A stretch of 64,000 nt of DNA from Spongiibacter marinus (GTDB lineage: Bacteria > Pseudomonadota > Gammaproteobacteria > Pseudomonadales > Spongiibacteraceae): contig NZ_JAFBBD010000011.1 of the NCBI RefSeq assembly GCF_016906995.1, positions 1 to 64,000 of the forward strand. Direction: 5' to 3'. Position 1 is the first letter of the stretch. Every line of letters begins with the position of its first letter. Made by a program: the position numbers and the translations under genes. Shown piece after piece: positions 26,219-35,318 of this stretch. A model generated the notes under the pieces. The model saw nothing but the letters and a program-made list of their open reading frames with translations. It had not been told where the DNA came from and searched no databases.

Positions 26219-27226
26219 ATGATAAACAACAGGGCAACGATTTCCACAAGCTATTCAAAAGTTATCGCGAGAGAACTGAATCTTAGCGAAGACGCCTTAG
26301 GGCCATTCCTTAAGGGCACTAATCTCAAGCCGCGTGAATTTATGGATCCAAACACCCTGCTAACGCCAACTCAACAACTAAACATTATTGAAAATGCATT
26401 GGAAATCTATGGGGACAGGGGGCTGGGGCTACAGGTCGGACATAAAATCACCCCTTTTAGTCACGGACCACTGGGTTTGCTCGCCTACAGCAGTCCGACG
26501 TTAATGGATGCAATAAAAGCTTTCTGCAACTATCTGCCAACACGAATTATTCTCACCCATTTAACGACGAAAAAATCTGAGAGATACCTAGAGTGTCATC
26601 TTATTCTTGATATAAAAACAAATGAAAAAATATACCGCTTTTTTATCGAGGCATTTAGTGCCACGCTGGTTTCGATCGTCAATTTTGTTCTAGGATATAC
26701 GCCCGCAGAATTACTAATTGAATACAAATACTCTCAGCCACATTATTCTGGAATCTATGGGCGCTATATCGACTTTAAGTATTCGTTTTCAAAATCACAA
26801 TCTGTACTATTCATACCAATCGAGCTTTGCGAGAAGCGTAATGCAAACGCCGATCAGGAAAATTATCGAATCGCCTTGCAGCAATGCAAAAAGCGTTTAA
26901 GGCAGCTGGGGGGAGGGGTGGTTAATCAAGTTGAGAGCATCATTTTTTCACGAGGGTCTATACATAGCACAGAAGAAGTGGCATCACTGCTGTTAATGAA
27001 TAAGCGGACTTTGGCTAGAAGGCTTAATGATGAAAACAGTTGTTTCCGCGAAATACGTGACAAGGTCCTGGCAACTCTCGCTTGTGAGTATCTTAGCCAA
27101 ACTCAGCTATCAGTAGAAGTTATCGCGCAAATTATTGGCTATCACGACAGCGCTAGCTTTCGGCGAGCATTCAAGCGCTGGAAAAGTATCACTCCCAGTC
27201 AGTTTCGCGAGAAAAATCAGCTCTAA
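26219..27226 (+). CDS. AraC family regulator, second alkane module
   Basis: This 335-residue AraC-type activator has an arabinose-binding-like sensor domain (about residues 20-210; ARELNLSEDALGPFL, LLAYSSPTLMDAIKAF) and a C-terminal helix-turn-helix pair (about 245-330; LLLMNKRTLARRL, IGYHDSASFRRAFKRW). It is paralogous to the regulator at 13.7-14.7 kb and, like it, divergent from a ferredoxin gene. It may control that ferredoxin, or the ALDH-ADH-acyl-CoA synthetase operon 0.9 kb downstream. The ATG is preceded by only a weak ribosome binding site. Confidence 0.92.
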   Translation: MINNRATISTSYSKVIARELNLSEDALGPFLKGTNLKPREFMDPNTLLTPTQQLNIIENALEIYGDRGLGLQVGHKITPFSHGPLGLLAYSSPTLMDAIKAFCNYLPTRIILTHLTTKKSERYLECHLILDIKTNEKIYRFFIEAFSATLVSIVNFVLGYTPAELLIEYKYSQPHYSGIYGRYIDFKYSFSKSQSVLFIPIELCEKRNANADQENYRIALQQCKKRLRQLGGGVVNQVESIIFSRGSIHSTEEVASLLLMNKRTLARRLNDENSCFREIRDKVLATLACEYLSQTQLSVEVIAQIIGYHDSASFRRAFKRWKSITPSQFREKNQL

Positions 27227-27259
27227 TTGCAAAAGAAAAGGCCCTCAATAATTTATCTT

Positions 27260-27285
27260 AAAAAAAGCGCGATAAATTATCGCGC
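27260..27285 (-). terminator. Intrinsic terminator read on the minus strand
   Basis: On the minus strand GCGCGATAA, one loop base and TTATCGCGC form a nine-pair stem, followed by seven T residues. It is well formed for minus-strand transcripts, yet no minus-strand gene lies before it between 27.3 and 28.1 kb. Facing the AraC gene, it could block antisense transcription or end a small RNA. Confidence 0.7.
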
Positions 27286-27554
27286 AAGCTGGGTGGGACG
27301 GTGAAGCATCATGCAATATCATTGCAACAATTAATTAAAATATAGTAATCGATCTCACAACAAAAGGATTCTTTCCCGATATTGCGAATTTTATGCCTTA
27401 ATAAGGTTTTAAGTAGTTTCGGTCGTTCACCATAGTTTTTTAGTTATCTGTGTTTTGCAGATTTTTTCTCACTCCTCTTCTTCTCATCGCCAAAAATCAG
27501 AATTTACAATGCTTTGCGAAGGGTGTTTTTTCTGTCAACTAAGTTTCTCGATCT

Positions 27555-27569
27555 TGGCACCCTTATTGC
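27555..27569 (+). promoter_or_regulatory. Sigma-54-type promoter (-24/-12)
   Basis: TGGCAC, five bases, then TTGC matches the core -24/-12 consensus with correct spacing, as in the glnA promoter of this window. It points towards the aldehyde dehydrogenase operon 565 bases downstream. The AAGGAGGT directly after the expected start of transcription suggests that a short leader peptide once lay here. A chance match cannot be excluded. Confidence 0.5.
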
Positions 27570-28133
27570 CGGCATGCAAATTCTAAGGAGGTTACGAAAT
27601 CTCTTGATTTTACAATGCCTGCCTTCGGCAGTGCTCCCTGTGTTGTGATTAGTTCAGCAATCATAATGGACAACCGGAAATTAACGACTGGCCTCATTCT
27701 CGAATATTTTATTGGATTCATTATAATTTTATATGGTATAGCTGAGCATTCTCGGTAAAAATTATAATACACATTATTAGTGTCAAAAATTCAAAAAATA
27801 CTACTTATATTTTAATTAAATAATTAAGGGCGGATTTTCCTCCGGATGGCTTGTATTCCCTTGGTTGAGCCGTTCTTAGTAATGGTGCACCTAATTTTGG
27901 GGATTGTCTTATCGCATTCGGACAATTGGTTGACATTGGAGGACACATGGTTGCCGGCGCACGTTAAAGATATAAATAGATTGGATTGATCGTATCGCGC
28001 GTGACTCGTACCGCTAAAAGTTGTCCTCAACTGCCAATACTTTTGTTCCATCCAAGCGAAAGAATAAGCTGTCGTCAGAAGCAATGACGCTAAAGTCTGT
28101 TTCCATCAAAAAATAATCGATTAAGGAAGTGAA

Positions 28134-29654
28134 ATGGTATCAATAGCCGAACCGCCATGTTACAACCACATCATTAATGGGCAGGATACACCACCGAAGG
28201 AAAATGCCTACATTGATGTGATTTGCCCCGCTACGGGAAAAATTATTGCATTGACTGCCGACGGCGACGCTCGCGATGTCGATCTGGCTGTAGAGGCAGC
28301 AAGCACAGCATTTAAAAATAAAGATTGGCGGTTTATGGCGCCAGAACAACGCTCAAAACTACTTTATCAATTGGGCAATACCGTGCTGGCCAACGCACAG
28401 GAATTGGCCCAACTGGAAGTTGAAGCTTCCGGGGGAACCATAAAACGAGTAATGGGGCTGGATATGCTGGCCATTGCCGACTTGTTCTTTACGTTGGCAG
28501 AGTCAATTAAAGACTATCCATTTATCGAGAACCTGGCGCCCAAACTGCTTCCAGAGCAGGTTAATACTATGGTGGTTCGCGAAGCAGTTGGCGTCTGCGG
28601 TGTCATCACAGCCTGGAATTTCCCCCTACTCCTGCTTGCCTGGAAAATTGCCCCAGCATTAGCCGCCGGAAATACGGTTGTTGTTAAGGCATCTGAACTT
28701 ACACCAACCTCTACCTATCGAGTTATCGAACTATTTAACACCCTACTCCCACCTGGCGTACTTAATCTGGTCAGTGGTACTGGCGTCAAAGTTGGCGACG
28801 CCCTGGTAAGACATCCCAAGGTCAACAAGATTTCATTTACCGGGTCAACCCGAACCGGCAAGCAAATACAAACAGCAGCCGCAGAAACGCTGAAGCGCGT
28901 CACATTGGAACTCGGTGGTAAAGGTGCCGCGATAGTGATGCCCGATGCCAATCTTGAACTTGTCGCCCACGGTGCACTGTTCGGCATTATGATGAACGCG
29001 GGGCAAGCCTGTGAATCAGCCAGCCGTCTTATTGTGCACGAAGACATTCACGACGAGTTGGTGGCGAAGATGACAGAGGCTGCAGAGAAGATTGCGGTCG
29101 GCAACCCATTCGACCCCAACACAGGAATGGGCCCCATTATTTCGGAACAGCAATTTAACAAAATCATAGCCTATATCGATTCGGCCAGAGAGCAAGGTGC
29201 CAAGATAGTCTGCGGAGGGGAACGCCGTCACGTAGCGGGCTGCGAAAACGGCTACTTCGTTGCGCCGACTATTATCACCGAATGCCGTAATGATATGACG
29301 CACGCCTGCGAAGAAATCTTTGGACCGGTACTCTCGGTGCTGAAATACCGGGACATTGATGCTGCAATAGACACCGCCAACGACTCTGTTTATGGACTTT
29401 CCGCCGGCATCTGGACCGAAGATGTTGTTGAAGCCCAGGCCATCGCCCGACGTCTGGAGGCGGGATCGGTGTGGATTAACGACTGGCATATGATGCGCAC
29501 CGACGCGCCATTTGGTGGCATGAAGCAAAGTGGCTATGGCCGAGAAATGAGTGAACTGAGTCTGCACTCGTACACCGAAATCAAAGCGATTTCGACAGCT
29601 TTCGAACGCGACCCTAGAAAGAAATCAACCTATCAATTGGTGCATTCCTTTTAA
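28134..29654 (+). CDS. Aldehyde dehydrogenase (NAD(P)-dependent)
   Basis: The enzyme oxidises aldehydes to carboxylic acids. The 506-residue protein is a standard ALDH: Rossmann-type segment TAWNFPLLLLAWKIAPAL (about residue 162), the general-base Glu in TLELGGKG (about 261), and the catalytic Cys in NAGQACESASR (about 295). The conserved EIFGPVLSV block lies near 397. AAGGAAG precedes the ATG. It heads a plus-strand run with an iron-type alcohol dehydrogenase and an AlkK-like ligase, so its substrates are probably fatty aldehydes derived from alkanes. That substrate is inferred. Confidence 0.93.
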   Translation: MVSIAEPPCYNHIINGQDTPPKENAYIDVICPATGKIIALTADGDARDVDLAVEAASTAFKNKDWRFMAPEQRSKLLYQLGNTVLANAQELAQLEVEASGGTIKRVMGLDMLAIADLFFTLAESIKDYPFIENLAPKLLPEQVNTMVVREAVGVCGVITAWNFPLLLLAWKIAPALAAGNTVVVKASELTPTSTYRVIELFNTLLPPGVLNLVSGTGVKVGDALVRHPKVNKISFTGSTRTGKQIQTAAAETLKRVTLELGGKGAAIVMPDANLELVAHGALFGIMMNAGQACESASRLIVHEDIHDELVAKMTEAAEKIAVGNPFDPNTGMGPIISEQQFNKIIAYIDSAREQGAKIVCGGERRHVAGCENGYFVAPTIITECRNDMTHACEEIFGPVLSVLKYRDIDAAIDTANDSVYGLSAGIWTEDVVEAQAIARRLEAGSVWINDWHMMRTDAPFGGMKQSGYGREMSELSLHSYTEIKAISTAFERDPRKKSTYQLVHSF

Positions 29655-29697
29655 TCGGCGCTCTCAGGTCAACTTTTACAATTAGCGAGATAATAAG

Positions 29698-30888
29698 ATG
29701 TCATCATCACATTACTATCAATACACTATGCGCACTGCTCTGCACTGTGCAGCGGGATCTATCATTCGGCTACCAGCTTTATTTGACGGCATGGGCGCAA
29801 AACGCGTTGTCTTATACAGCGACACGGGATTAAGACAAGCCGGCATTGTCGACAAGGTCATCTCGGTTTTTGCGAATGGAGCCAGCAATAAGGCGAAATT
29901 AGTCGGTGTTTACACTGAAATCAGTCAGGATGCCGGATGCGAATCAGTAAACGAAGCGACCGCCTTCGCGCGCTCAGTGGGTGCAGACGCCATATTGGCG
30001 GTCGGCGGCGGCAGCGTACTGGACGCCTCCAAAGGCGTTAAATATTCCCTGCAACACGGCGCCTCCGATATTACCGAACTGCTCCAGAGCGGTATTAAAC
30101 TTGAGTCATGGCCAAAGGCGCAACATTCAGCCATTCCTCATATCGGTGTTCCAACAACGGCGGGCACAGGCGCCGAAGTGTCCCCTGTAGCGGTGTTTTA
30201 TAACGAATCGCTCGGTATCAAAACCAATCTCGTTGCCCCATTTTTAGAACCCGACATGGCCGTGCTAGACGCAAATTTAACCCTGGGCCTGCCGCCGTCG
30301 CTCACTGCAGCGACCGGTATGGACGCATTGACCCATGCTCTGGAAGCGATTGCTTCACCCACCTCCAATGCCTTGACCGATGCCCACGCCTTTCATGCCG
30401 CACAGTTAATCGTCGAAAACCTGCCAAAGGTGATTGAACGCGGCGACGACGTTATCGCCCGATCCAATATGCTACAGGCCAGCAGTATGGCGATTGATGC
30501 CTTTGGTGGTAGCTTGAATGCCATCCCGGTTCACAACTGTGCCCACGCCTTTGGCAGCATGTTTCACATTCCCCACGGTGATGCGAACGCCGCACTGCTG
30601 CCGGTGGTAATGGAAGCCTGTCAGGACTTTTATCGCGGGAAGGGCCGGCGTCTGGCTAAAGCACTGAATTTGCCACAAGAAGGTGACGATCTGGAGCTGG
30701 TCCACAATTGCATTGGGTTTCTAAAGGATTTTCAACGCAATATTGGTTGTACGACTGAGTTTTCGCGCTGGAATGCCACCCAAGATAAGAAGGGTGAAAT
30801 CGTGGTTGCTATTGCTTCTGACCCTGCCGCCATGTTCTATCCCATCCCTGCCGACGCGGTTTCTAAGATTATTCAAGCCGTTTCCTGA
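29698..30888 (+). CDS. Iron-containing alcohol dehydrogenase
   Basis: This 396-residue group III (Fe-ADH) dehydrogenase has the nucleotide-binding motif GGGSVLDASKG (about residue 102), PTTAGTGAEVSP (about 151) and MDALTHALEA (about 208). The metal-binding His residues lie in HNCAHAFGSMFHIPHGDANA (about 276-295). It would convert 1-alkanols to aldehydes, using NAD(P). It lies 43 bases after the aldehyde dehydrogenase and 66 before the acyl-CoA synthetase, so the three give alcohol-to-acyl-CoA in one unit. Confidence 0.93.
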   Translation: MSSSHYYQYTMRTALHCAAGSIIRLPALFDGMGAKRVVLYSDTGLRQAGIVDKVISVFANGASNKAKLVGVYTEISQDAGCESVNEATAFARSVGADAILAVGGGSVLDASKGVKYSLQHGASDITELLQSGIKLESWPKAQHSAIPHIGVPTTAGTGAEVSPVAVFYNESLGIKTNLVAPFLEPDMAVLDANLTLGLPPSLTAATGMDALTHALEAIASPTSNALTDAHAFHAAQLIVENLPKVIERGDDVIARSNMLQASSMAIDAFGGSLNAIPVHNCAHAFGSMFHIPHGDANAALLPVVMEACQDFYRGKGRRLAKALNLPQEGDDLELVHNCIGFLKDFQRNIGCTTEFSRWNATQDKKGEIVVAIASDPAAMFYPIPADAVSKIIQAVS

Positions 30889-30954
30889 TCCAACCCTCGG
30901 CCTATCCAATGGAATGGGCCGAGGAACTCAAACAACAAGAAGGTTTAAATCACA

Positions 30955-32586
30955 ATGCTCTGTGGGAATATGCAAACCAACGGTCTACTGATTTCAGATA
31001 TTCTCGAATATACCGTACGCCACAACCCTGACTCTAAAATCACCAGCCGCGACAACGACGGCAGCATTCGGCAATTTAGTTACAGCGAACTCTACCAACG
31101 TGTTTTAAAGCTCGCCAGCGCCCTGGACCAACTCGGCGTAGCCCTCGGCGACCGCATCGCAACAATCGCCTGGAACAACCACCGCCACCTGGAGCTGTAC
31201 TATGCTATTTCCGGTTTAGGCGCCGTTACTCACACCATTAACCCGAGACTGTTCCACGAACAAATTAGCTATATCGTCAATCATGCTGAAGACAAGATGA
31301 TTTTTGTCGACGAAAGCTTTGTCGACATCGTCCGCGAACTCCAGTCCAGCTTTACATCAAAGCCTACCATTGTGCTCATGACGGAAAGACCTACTTCGGC
31401 GGAGCAAGCACTTGAAGGTGCGCTCTATTATGAAGATCTCATTGAAGGGGCCACACCTCTGAACGGCTGGCCGAGCTTTGATGACCAAGCCGCCGCCGCA
31501 CTTTGTTATACCTCGGGCACAACCGGCAATCCAAAAGGCGCGCTCTATTCGCACTCATCGACGATTCTGCACGCCATGAATGCCTGCCGCCCCGATATTT
31601 TCGATTTTGACAAAAGCAGTGTCATCCTTCCAGTCGTCCCTATGTTTCATGTTAGCGCCTGGGGTACGCCCTATGCCGCGTTGATGTGCGGTGCGCATCT
31701 GGTACTACCCGGAAGCGCGCTGGATGGCCAATCGCTGTCTGAGTTAGCGAAACGCTGTGAAGTGGACTGTATGCTAGGCGTTCCCTCTATCTGGTTTAGC
31801 CTGCTCGCCTTTTTGAAAAGCAATGACACCACCCTGCCCAGCCTCAAAAAAGTGGTTGTGGGTGGTTCCGCTGCGCCTGAGAGTATGATCAGTGAGTTTG
31901 AAGATATCCACGACGTACGTGTCATCCACGCCTGGGGAATGACCGAACTCAGCCCTCTGGGTACAATCAATACCGCATCTATCACCCATACCCATCTGGA
32001 GAAGGCGGCATTGCTTCAACTGCAAAAGAAGCAGGGTCGAGCCTCCTTCGGGATCAAACTAAAAATTGTGAACGCGGATAATGAGGAACTCCCCCAGGAC
32101 GGTAACGCGGTGGGAAGATTACTGGTCAAAGGCCCTTGGGTGATTGAGCGCTATTACAAAGCGGATGAATCCGCATTGACGGAAGATGGTTGGTTCGACA
32201 CCGGCGATGTTGCCAGCATTGATGAGCTTGGCTACATGACCATTGTCGACCGGGAAAAAGATGTCGTCAAATCTGGCGGTGAGTGGATCAGTTCAATCGA
32301 ACTGGAAAATATCGCCGTTGGTCACGACGGTGTAAAAGAAGCCGCCGTCATTGCGGCACACCATGAAAAATGGGACGAACGCCCCTTGCTGATCGCCGTC
32401 AAGCATTCGATGGCAACAATTAGCAAAGACGAACTTATCGGCTATTTCGACGGTAAGGTCGCTAAATGGTGGATTCCTGACGATGTCATCTTTGTAGATG
32501 CATTACCCTATAACGCGACAGGAAAAATCCTGAAACGGGATTTGCGCCTGAGTTATGAAGATCACTACTTAAAAAGTGAGCGATAA
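30955..32586 (+). CDS. alkK: AlkK-like medium-chain acyl-CoA synthetase
   Basis: This AMP-forming ligase (543 residues) activates fatty acids to acyl-CoA. It shows the P-loop-like YTSGTTGNPKGALYSH (about residues 183-198), the HAWGMTELSP motif (about 322), the adenylate-binding DGWFDTGD (about 408) and the C-terminal lysine in ATGKILKRD (about 523). From memory it resembles Pseudomonas AlkK closely through its length, including IAWNNHRHLE, INPRLFHEQI and HEKWDERPLLIAV. The AlkK-like N-terminus supports ATG 30955, though ATG 30970 is possible. It is the last gene of the alkanol-oxidation run and feeds beta-oxidation or the storage-lipid operon. Confidence 0.92.
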   Translation: MLCGNMQTNGLLISDILEYTVRHNPDSKITSRDNDGSIRQFSYSELYQRVLKLASALDQLGVALGDRIATIAWNNHRHLELYYAISGLGAVTHTINPRLFHEQISYIVNHAEDKMIFVDESFVDIVRELQSSFTSKPTIVLMTERPTSAEQALEGALYYEDLIEGATPLNGWPSFDDQAAAALCYTSGTTGNPKGALYSHSSTILHAMNACRPDIFDFDKSSVILPVVPMFHVSAWGTPYAALMCGAHLVLPGSALDGQSLSELAKRCEVDCMLGVPSIWFSLLAFLKSNDTTLPSLKKVVVGGSAAPESMISEFEDIHDVRVIHAWGMTELSPLGTINTASITHTHLEKAALLQLQKKQGRASFGIKLKIVNADNEELPQDGNAVGRLLVKGPWVIERYYKADESALTEDGWFDTGDVASIDELGYMTIVDREKDVVKSGGEWISSIELENIAVGHDGVKEAAVIAAHHEKWDERPLLIAVKHSMATISKDELIGYFDGKVAKWWIPDDVIFVDALPYNATGKILKRDLRLSYEDHYLKSER

Positions 32587-32692
32587 GTGTATGCTTAGAT
32601 CTTTAAGGCTATAAAATGGCATTGAAAATTGCCAGTTGGCGCGCATACCAGAAAGTACCAAAGAATTAGGATCATTGCTTTGTTTCAGCTAA

Positions 32693-33643
32693 TTATGCAG
32701 TGACCAATGCATAGTTGGTGCTTCGGCCTCTACTAGGTAATTTTTTCAACGTGCCTTTTTCGATCAAGTCATTAATATCCCGTGTAGCATTATCCTGTGA
32801 TGCTGCTCCGCAGCATCAACGGCTGCCTCAAGGGCCTCCAGAAACCACACCGCCAGGGCGTGATATCTCGACGGCCCTTCTGGGATTTTTCAGGATGTCG
32901 TAATAGGATTTATGCCGCCACTGTATTTCAGCGGACATGCTGTAGAACCGGTGTGGGCTGCCCTCTGCTCGAGCCAGTTGCATATCCGCCGTCGCTCTTA
33001 TTGTTCGCCCATTGCCGTCTTCAAAGGGTCGAATCGTGACGAACCAGAGGTGGGCAATATCCGCCTTTAGATTGAGGTCACCCTTGAAAGGGGGTTCTTA
33101 CCATTCGTGGAAACGCGCCACTTCTTGTGGTAACCAGCATCCGGCGCTTCAAAGTGGACGGATTTGCGGCCTATTGGACCGGATACGATTTGAATAGGGC
33201 CGCCTTCGGCCTGATGCCAGTCACCGACGGTGATTTTGTGCATGCCGCTACGTCCAATGGAAAGCAGCGCTGCATCCCAGGAACACAGGCGCTCACAGGT
33301 AAGAGGCTTATCGAAGTGCTTGGTGGCTCCGGTATCATTTTCACCACGCTTTCCACGGCGTGATCAGCTTTAACCAGCGGTGGAATATCCATTCCCAGAT
33401 ACCGGGCAATAGGGGAGCGCACCTGCTGTTTGTCGAGGATTTCGCCCTCAATTTCGCTGGTGCGTAGTACATCTTCAGTCAGTGTGTAGAGCTCGGCCTC
33501 TTGCTGTAACTCAAAGCCCAGAGATTCATTCTTACGAGCAAGCGACCCTGCTTGCGAAACACCGCGGGTAGCCGCTCCGCGATGAAGCCTTCATCGAAGC
33601 TGAAGTTGGGCCAGTTGGGTAGCTCGTGAATATACTCTGTCAT
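32693..33643 (-). pseudogene. Fic family protein, decayed
   Basis: Joining minus-strand frames gives an almost full Fic protein with its N-terminal domain: MTEYIHELPNWPNFSFDEGF, LGFELQQEAELYTLTEDVL, SEIEGEILDKQQVRSPIARY, IVSGPIGRKSVHFEAP, the Fic core PFEDGNGR, RFYSMSAEIQ, and the C-terminal ATRDINDLIEKGTLKKL. At least three frameshifts separate these blocks, the first near GRLL about 100 bases in. The catalytic His of HPFxDGNGR reads Arg here (RPFEDGNGR). Intact relatives transfer AMP or similar groups to target proteins. Confidence 0.85.
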
Positions 33644-33942
33644 AATCGCCGCAAAATTGACATGTCCGCCAAAGCCACGAGTATTGCTTCGCGAGGTCTA
33701 GTGGGAGATTTGTGGGGGCACATGTCCTCTGCTATGCCAAACTATACCCAGAACAACGGACGCCTCGGATATTTTTAACTTAAAAACAGTAGCTTAGGAC
33801 TTGGTTGGATTTCTCATAACCCGAAGGTCGTGCTTCAGAGTTGACACATAGCTCTGATGTCGTGCATCACTATCGTTCTTTTACTGTGTTTGTTCCTCTA
33901 TCTCCCACTGTATGTCTGAAATTCCATTTCCGGAGGTATACA

Positions 33943-34170
33943 GTGCCAGAACGAGAAATTCTTAATCGAGAAGAAGTAGCCGCCTTGTTGGGAATAGCAC
34001 CTCAGTCATTAACCAATCGAATCGCGAGAGGGGGGGCGTTTCCACCGTATCGGGAGCTTTCTCCCCGGTGTCGGGTTTGGTTGCGGTCGGACGTTGAATC
34101 CTGGATATCAACGATGCCAAAAAGAGCGTCGGCTTCGAGAAAGGCTCGAAATTTCCGGGCGGCTCGTTAG
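33943..34170 (+). CDS. AlpA-like / excisionase-type helix-turn-helix protein
   Basis: This 75-residue protein has a single MerR-like helix-turn-helix (EILNREEVAALLGIAPQSL at about residues 4-22) and the wing RVWLRSDVESWI, as in AlpA and phage excisionase-type regulators. GGAGGT five bases before GTG 33943 fixes the start; an upstream ATG at 33841 in the same frame lacks a ribosome binding site. Next to an integrase gene such proteins usually control excision or phage-satellite genes. The basic C-terminus (KRASASRKARNFRAAR) may add DNA affinity. Confidence 0.75.
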   Translation: MPEREILNREEVAALLGIAPQSLTNRIARGGAFPPYRELSPRCRVWLRSDVESWISTMPKRASASRKARNFRAAR

Positions 34171-34247
34171 CCTTGCTGAGGTGGGGGCTGCATCGCCCCT
34201 ATTTTTAGCCATGCAGGCTGCCCGGTTATCTATATTGGAGTATGCAT

Positions 34248-35318
34248 TTACGATGCTGGTGGCAACACATTCCTCATTTTGCCGAGTAAGTGCTGTGCGT
34301 TCAGGTGTGTATATCGATTGAGCATGGCGATGGTTCGATGGCCAGTAATCAGTTGGGCTTCATGGGGCTCAAGGTGGTGCCGTTCGAATAATCGACTGGT
34401 TGCCTCGTGTCTCAGGTCGTGGAATCGAAGGTCTTGTAAATTGGCTCTCGCTGCACTTCGTTCAAATGCTTGCCGGATCTGAGGTGCGTTGCTGCCAAAC
34501 ACGCGGGAGCCTTCCTCTGTGCTCTCGCTTCGCAGCGACGTAATCTCCTGCGCTAAGTTGTACGAGAGGGGGAATTTCCGCGCATCATTGTTCTTAGAGA
34601 ACTTGCGGTCTACCGTGACGAACGTGACGCCCAGTTGCGGGTCTTTGTATATATCTTGCCAGCGCAGTTGGGCGATTTCCGCCTGCCGCATTGCGGTTTC
34701 CAGTGCAAATCGTACTATTAGGCCTATTGGGGTTGTGCACCGAGTGTCTGTTTCATACTTAGCGCAGGCTTCCAGAAGTTTTTCTTCCTCATTGGGGAGT
34801 AGGCGTCGGTCTCGGGCGTTGTTTACTTTGGGAAGGCAGCCGGGTTTTACGGGGTTGTCGAGATTGAAGCCCAGTCGTGCATTGGCCAGATTATAGGCAG
34901 TGCGAATAAAGCCGACATTTTGCTTGATCGTGGCGGCTGCTACGGGTGGGTGTGCCTTGCGGAGCCGGTTTACCATCTCGGCAATGTGGCTTGTGCAGAA
35001 GGAGTCCGCAGGAATGCCTAACAAATCTGGGTGCTGTGCCTGCAAAGAGCGAATTTTTGAGGTGGTGGTGCGTCGAGTATTGGGTTTCCACTCTTCGGTT
35101 TTCTGCTCAATGAAGACATCGAGCAGTTCGCCAACCGTGATGGTGGCGCCCCGTAATGCGGCGTCAAAGCGGTGGGTGCGGGCGGCTTTGGCAAGCTGAT
35201 TTAGCCACTGTGTGGCCGCTTCTTCGGTATCAAAGCTTCTGCTGATTCGCTGCCCTTGTTGCGTCACCCGTGCTCGGTAGCGAGAACCCCGTTTGTCGAT
35301 AGAGCCAAAAAATTTCAA
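34248..35318 (-). CDS. Tyrosine recombinase / phage-type integrase
   Basis: The 356-residue integrase has an N-terminal arm-binding-like region (YRARVTQQGQRISRSFDTEEAA), a core-binding SAM-like domain (about 60-165) and the catalytic domain (about 175-345). The catalytic residues are Arg in ETAMRQAEI (about 216), HDLRHE (about 302-307), the His in GHRT (about 331) and Tyr in NRYTH (about 340). All are present, so it may be active. It is transcribed divergently from nothing obvious; about 230 bases upstream lie two ATGCCCCC repeats that may be integrase arm sites. Confidence 0.92.
   Translation of the reverse strand: MKFFGSIDKRGSRYRARVTQQGQRISRSFDTEEAATQWLNQLAKAARTHRFDAALRGATITVGELLDVFIEQKTEEWKPNTRRTTTSKIRSLQAQHPDLLGIPADSFCTSHIAEMVNRLRKAHPPVAAATIKQNVGFIRTAYNLANARLGFNLDNPVKPGCLPKVNNARDRRLLPNEEEKLLEACAKYETDTRCTTPIGLIVRFALETAMRQAEIAQLRWQDIYKDPQLGVTFVTVDRKFSKNNDARKFPLSYNLAQEITSLRSESTEEGSRVFGSNAPQIRQAFERSAARANLQDLRFHDLRHEATSRLFERHHLEPHEAQLITGHRTIAMLNRYTHLNAQHLLGKMRNVLPPAS

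Larger units (their letters stand above)
27227..28133. other. Long intergenic region with regulatory signals
   Basis: About 0.9 kb separates the AraC gene from the aldehyde dehydrogenase gene. It holds a minus-strand terminator (27260-27285), a sigma-54-like promoter (27555-27569) and a strong Shine-Dalgarno AAGGAGGT (27585-27592). No start codon sits at good distance behind that Shine-Dalgarno: a TTG at 27604 gives only 14 codons and an ATG at 27615 gives 47 codons (to 27758) with too long a spacer. No known domain is seen in any frame. Confidence 0.5.

Noticed and set aside
27615-27758. 47-codon frame behind the strong Shine-Dalgarno
   Set aside because: The ATG is 22 bases from AAGGAGGT, too far for efficient use, and the peptide has no recognisable feature.
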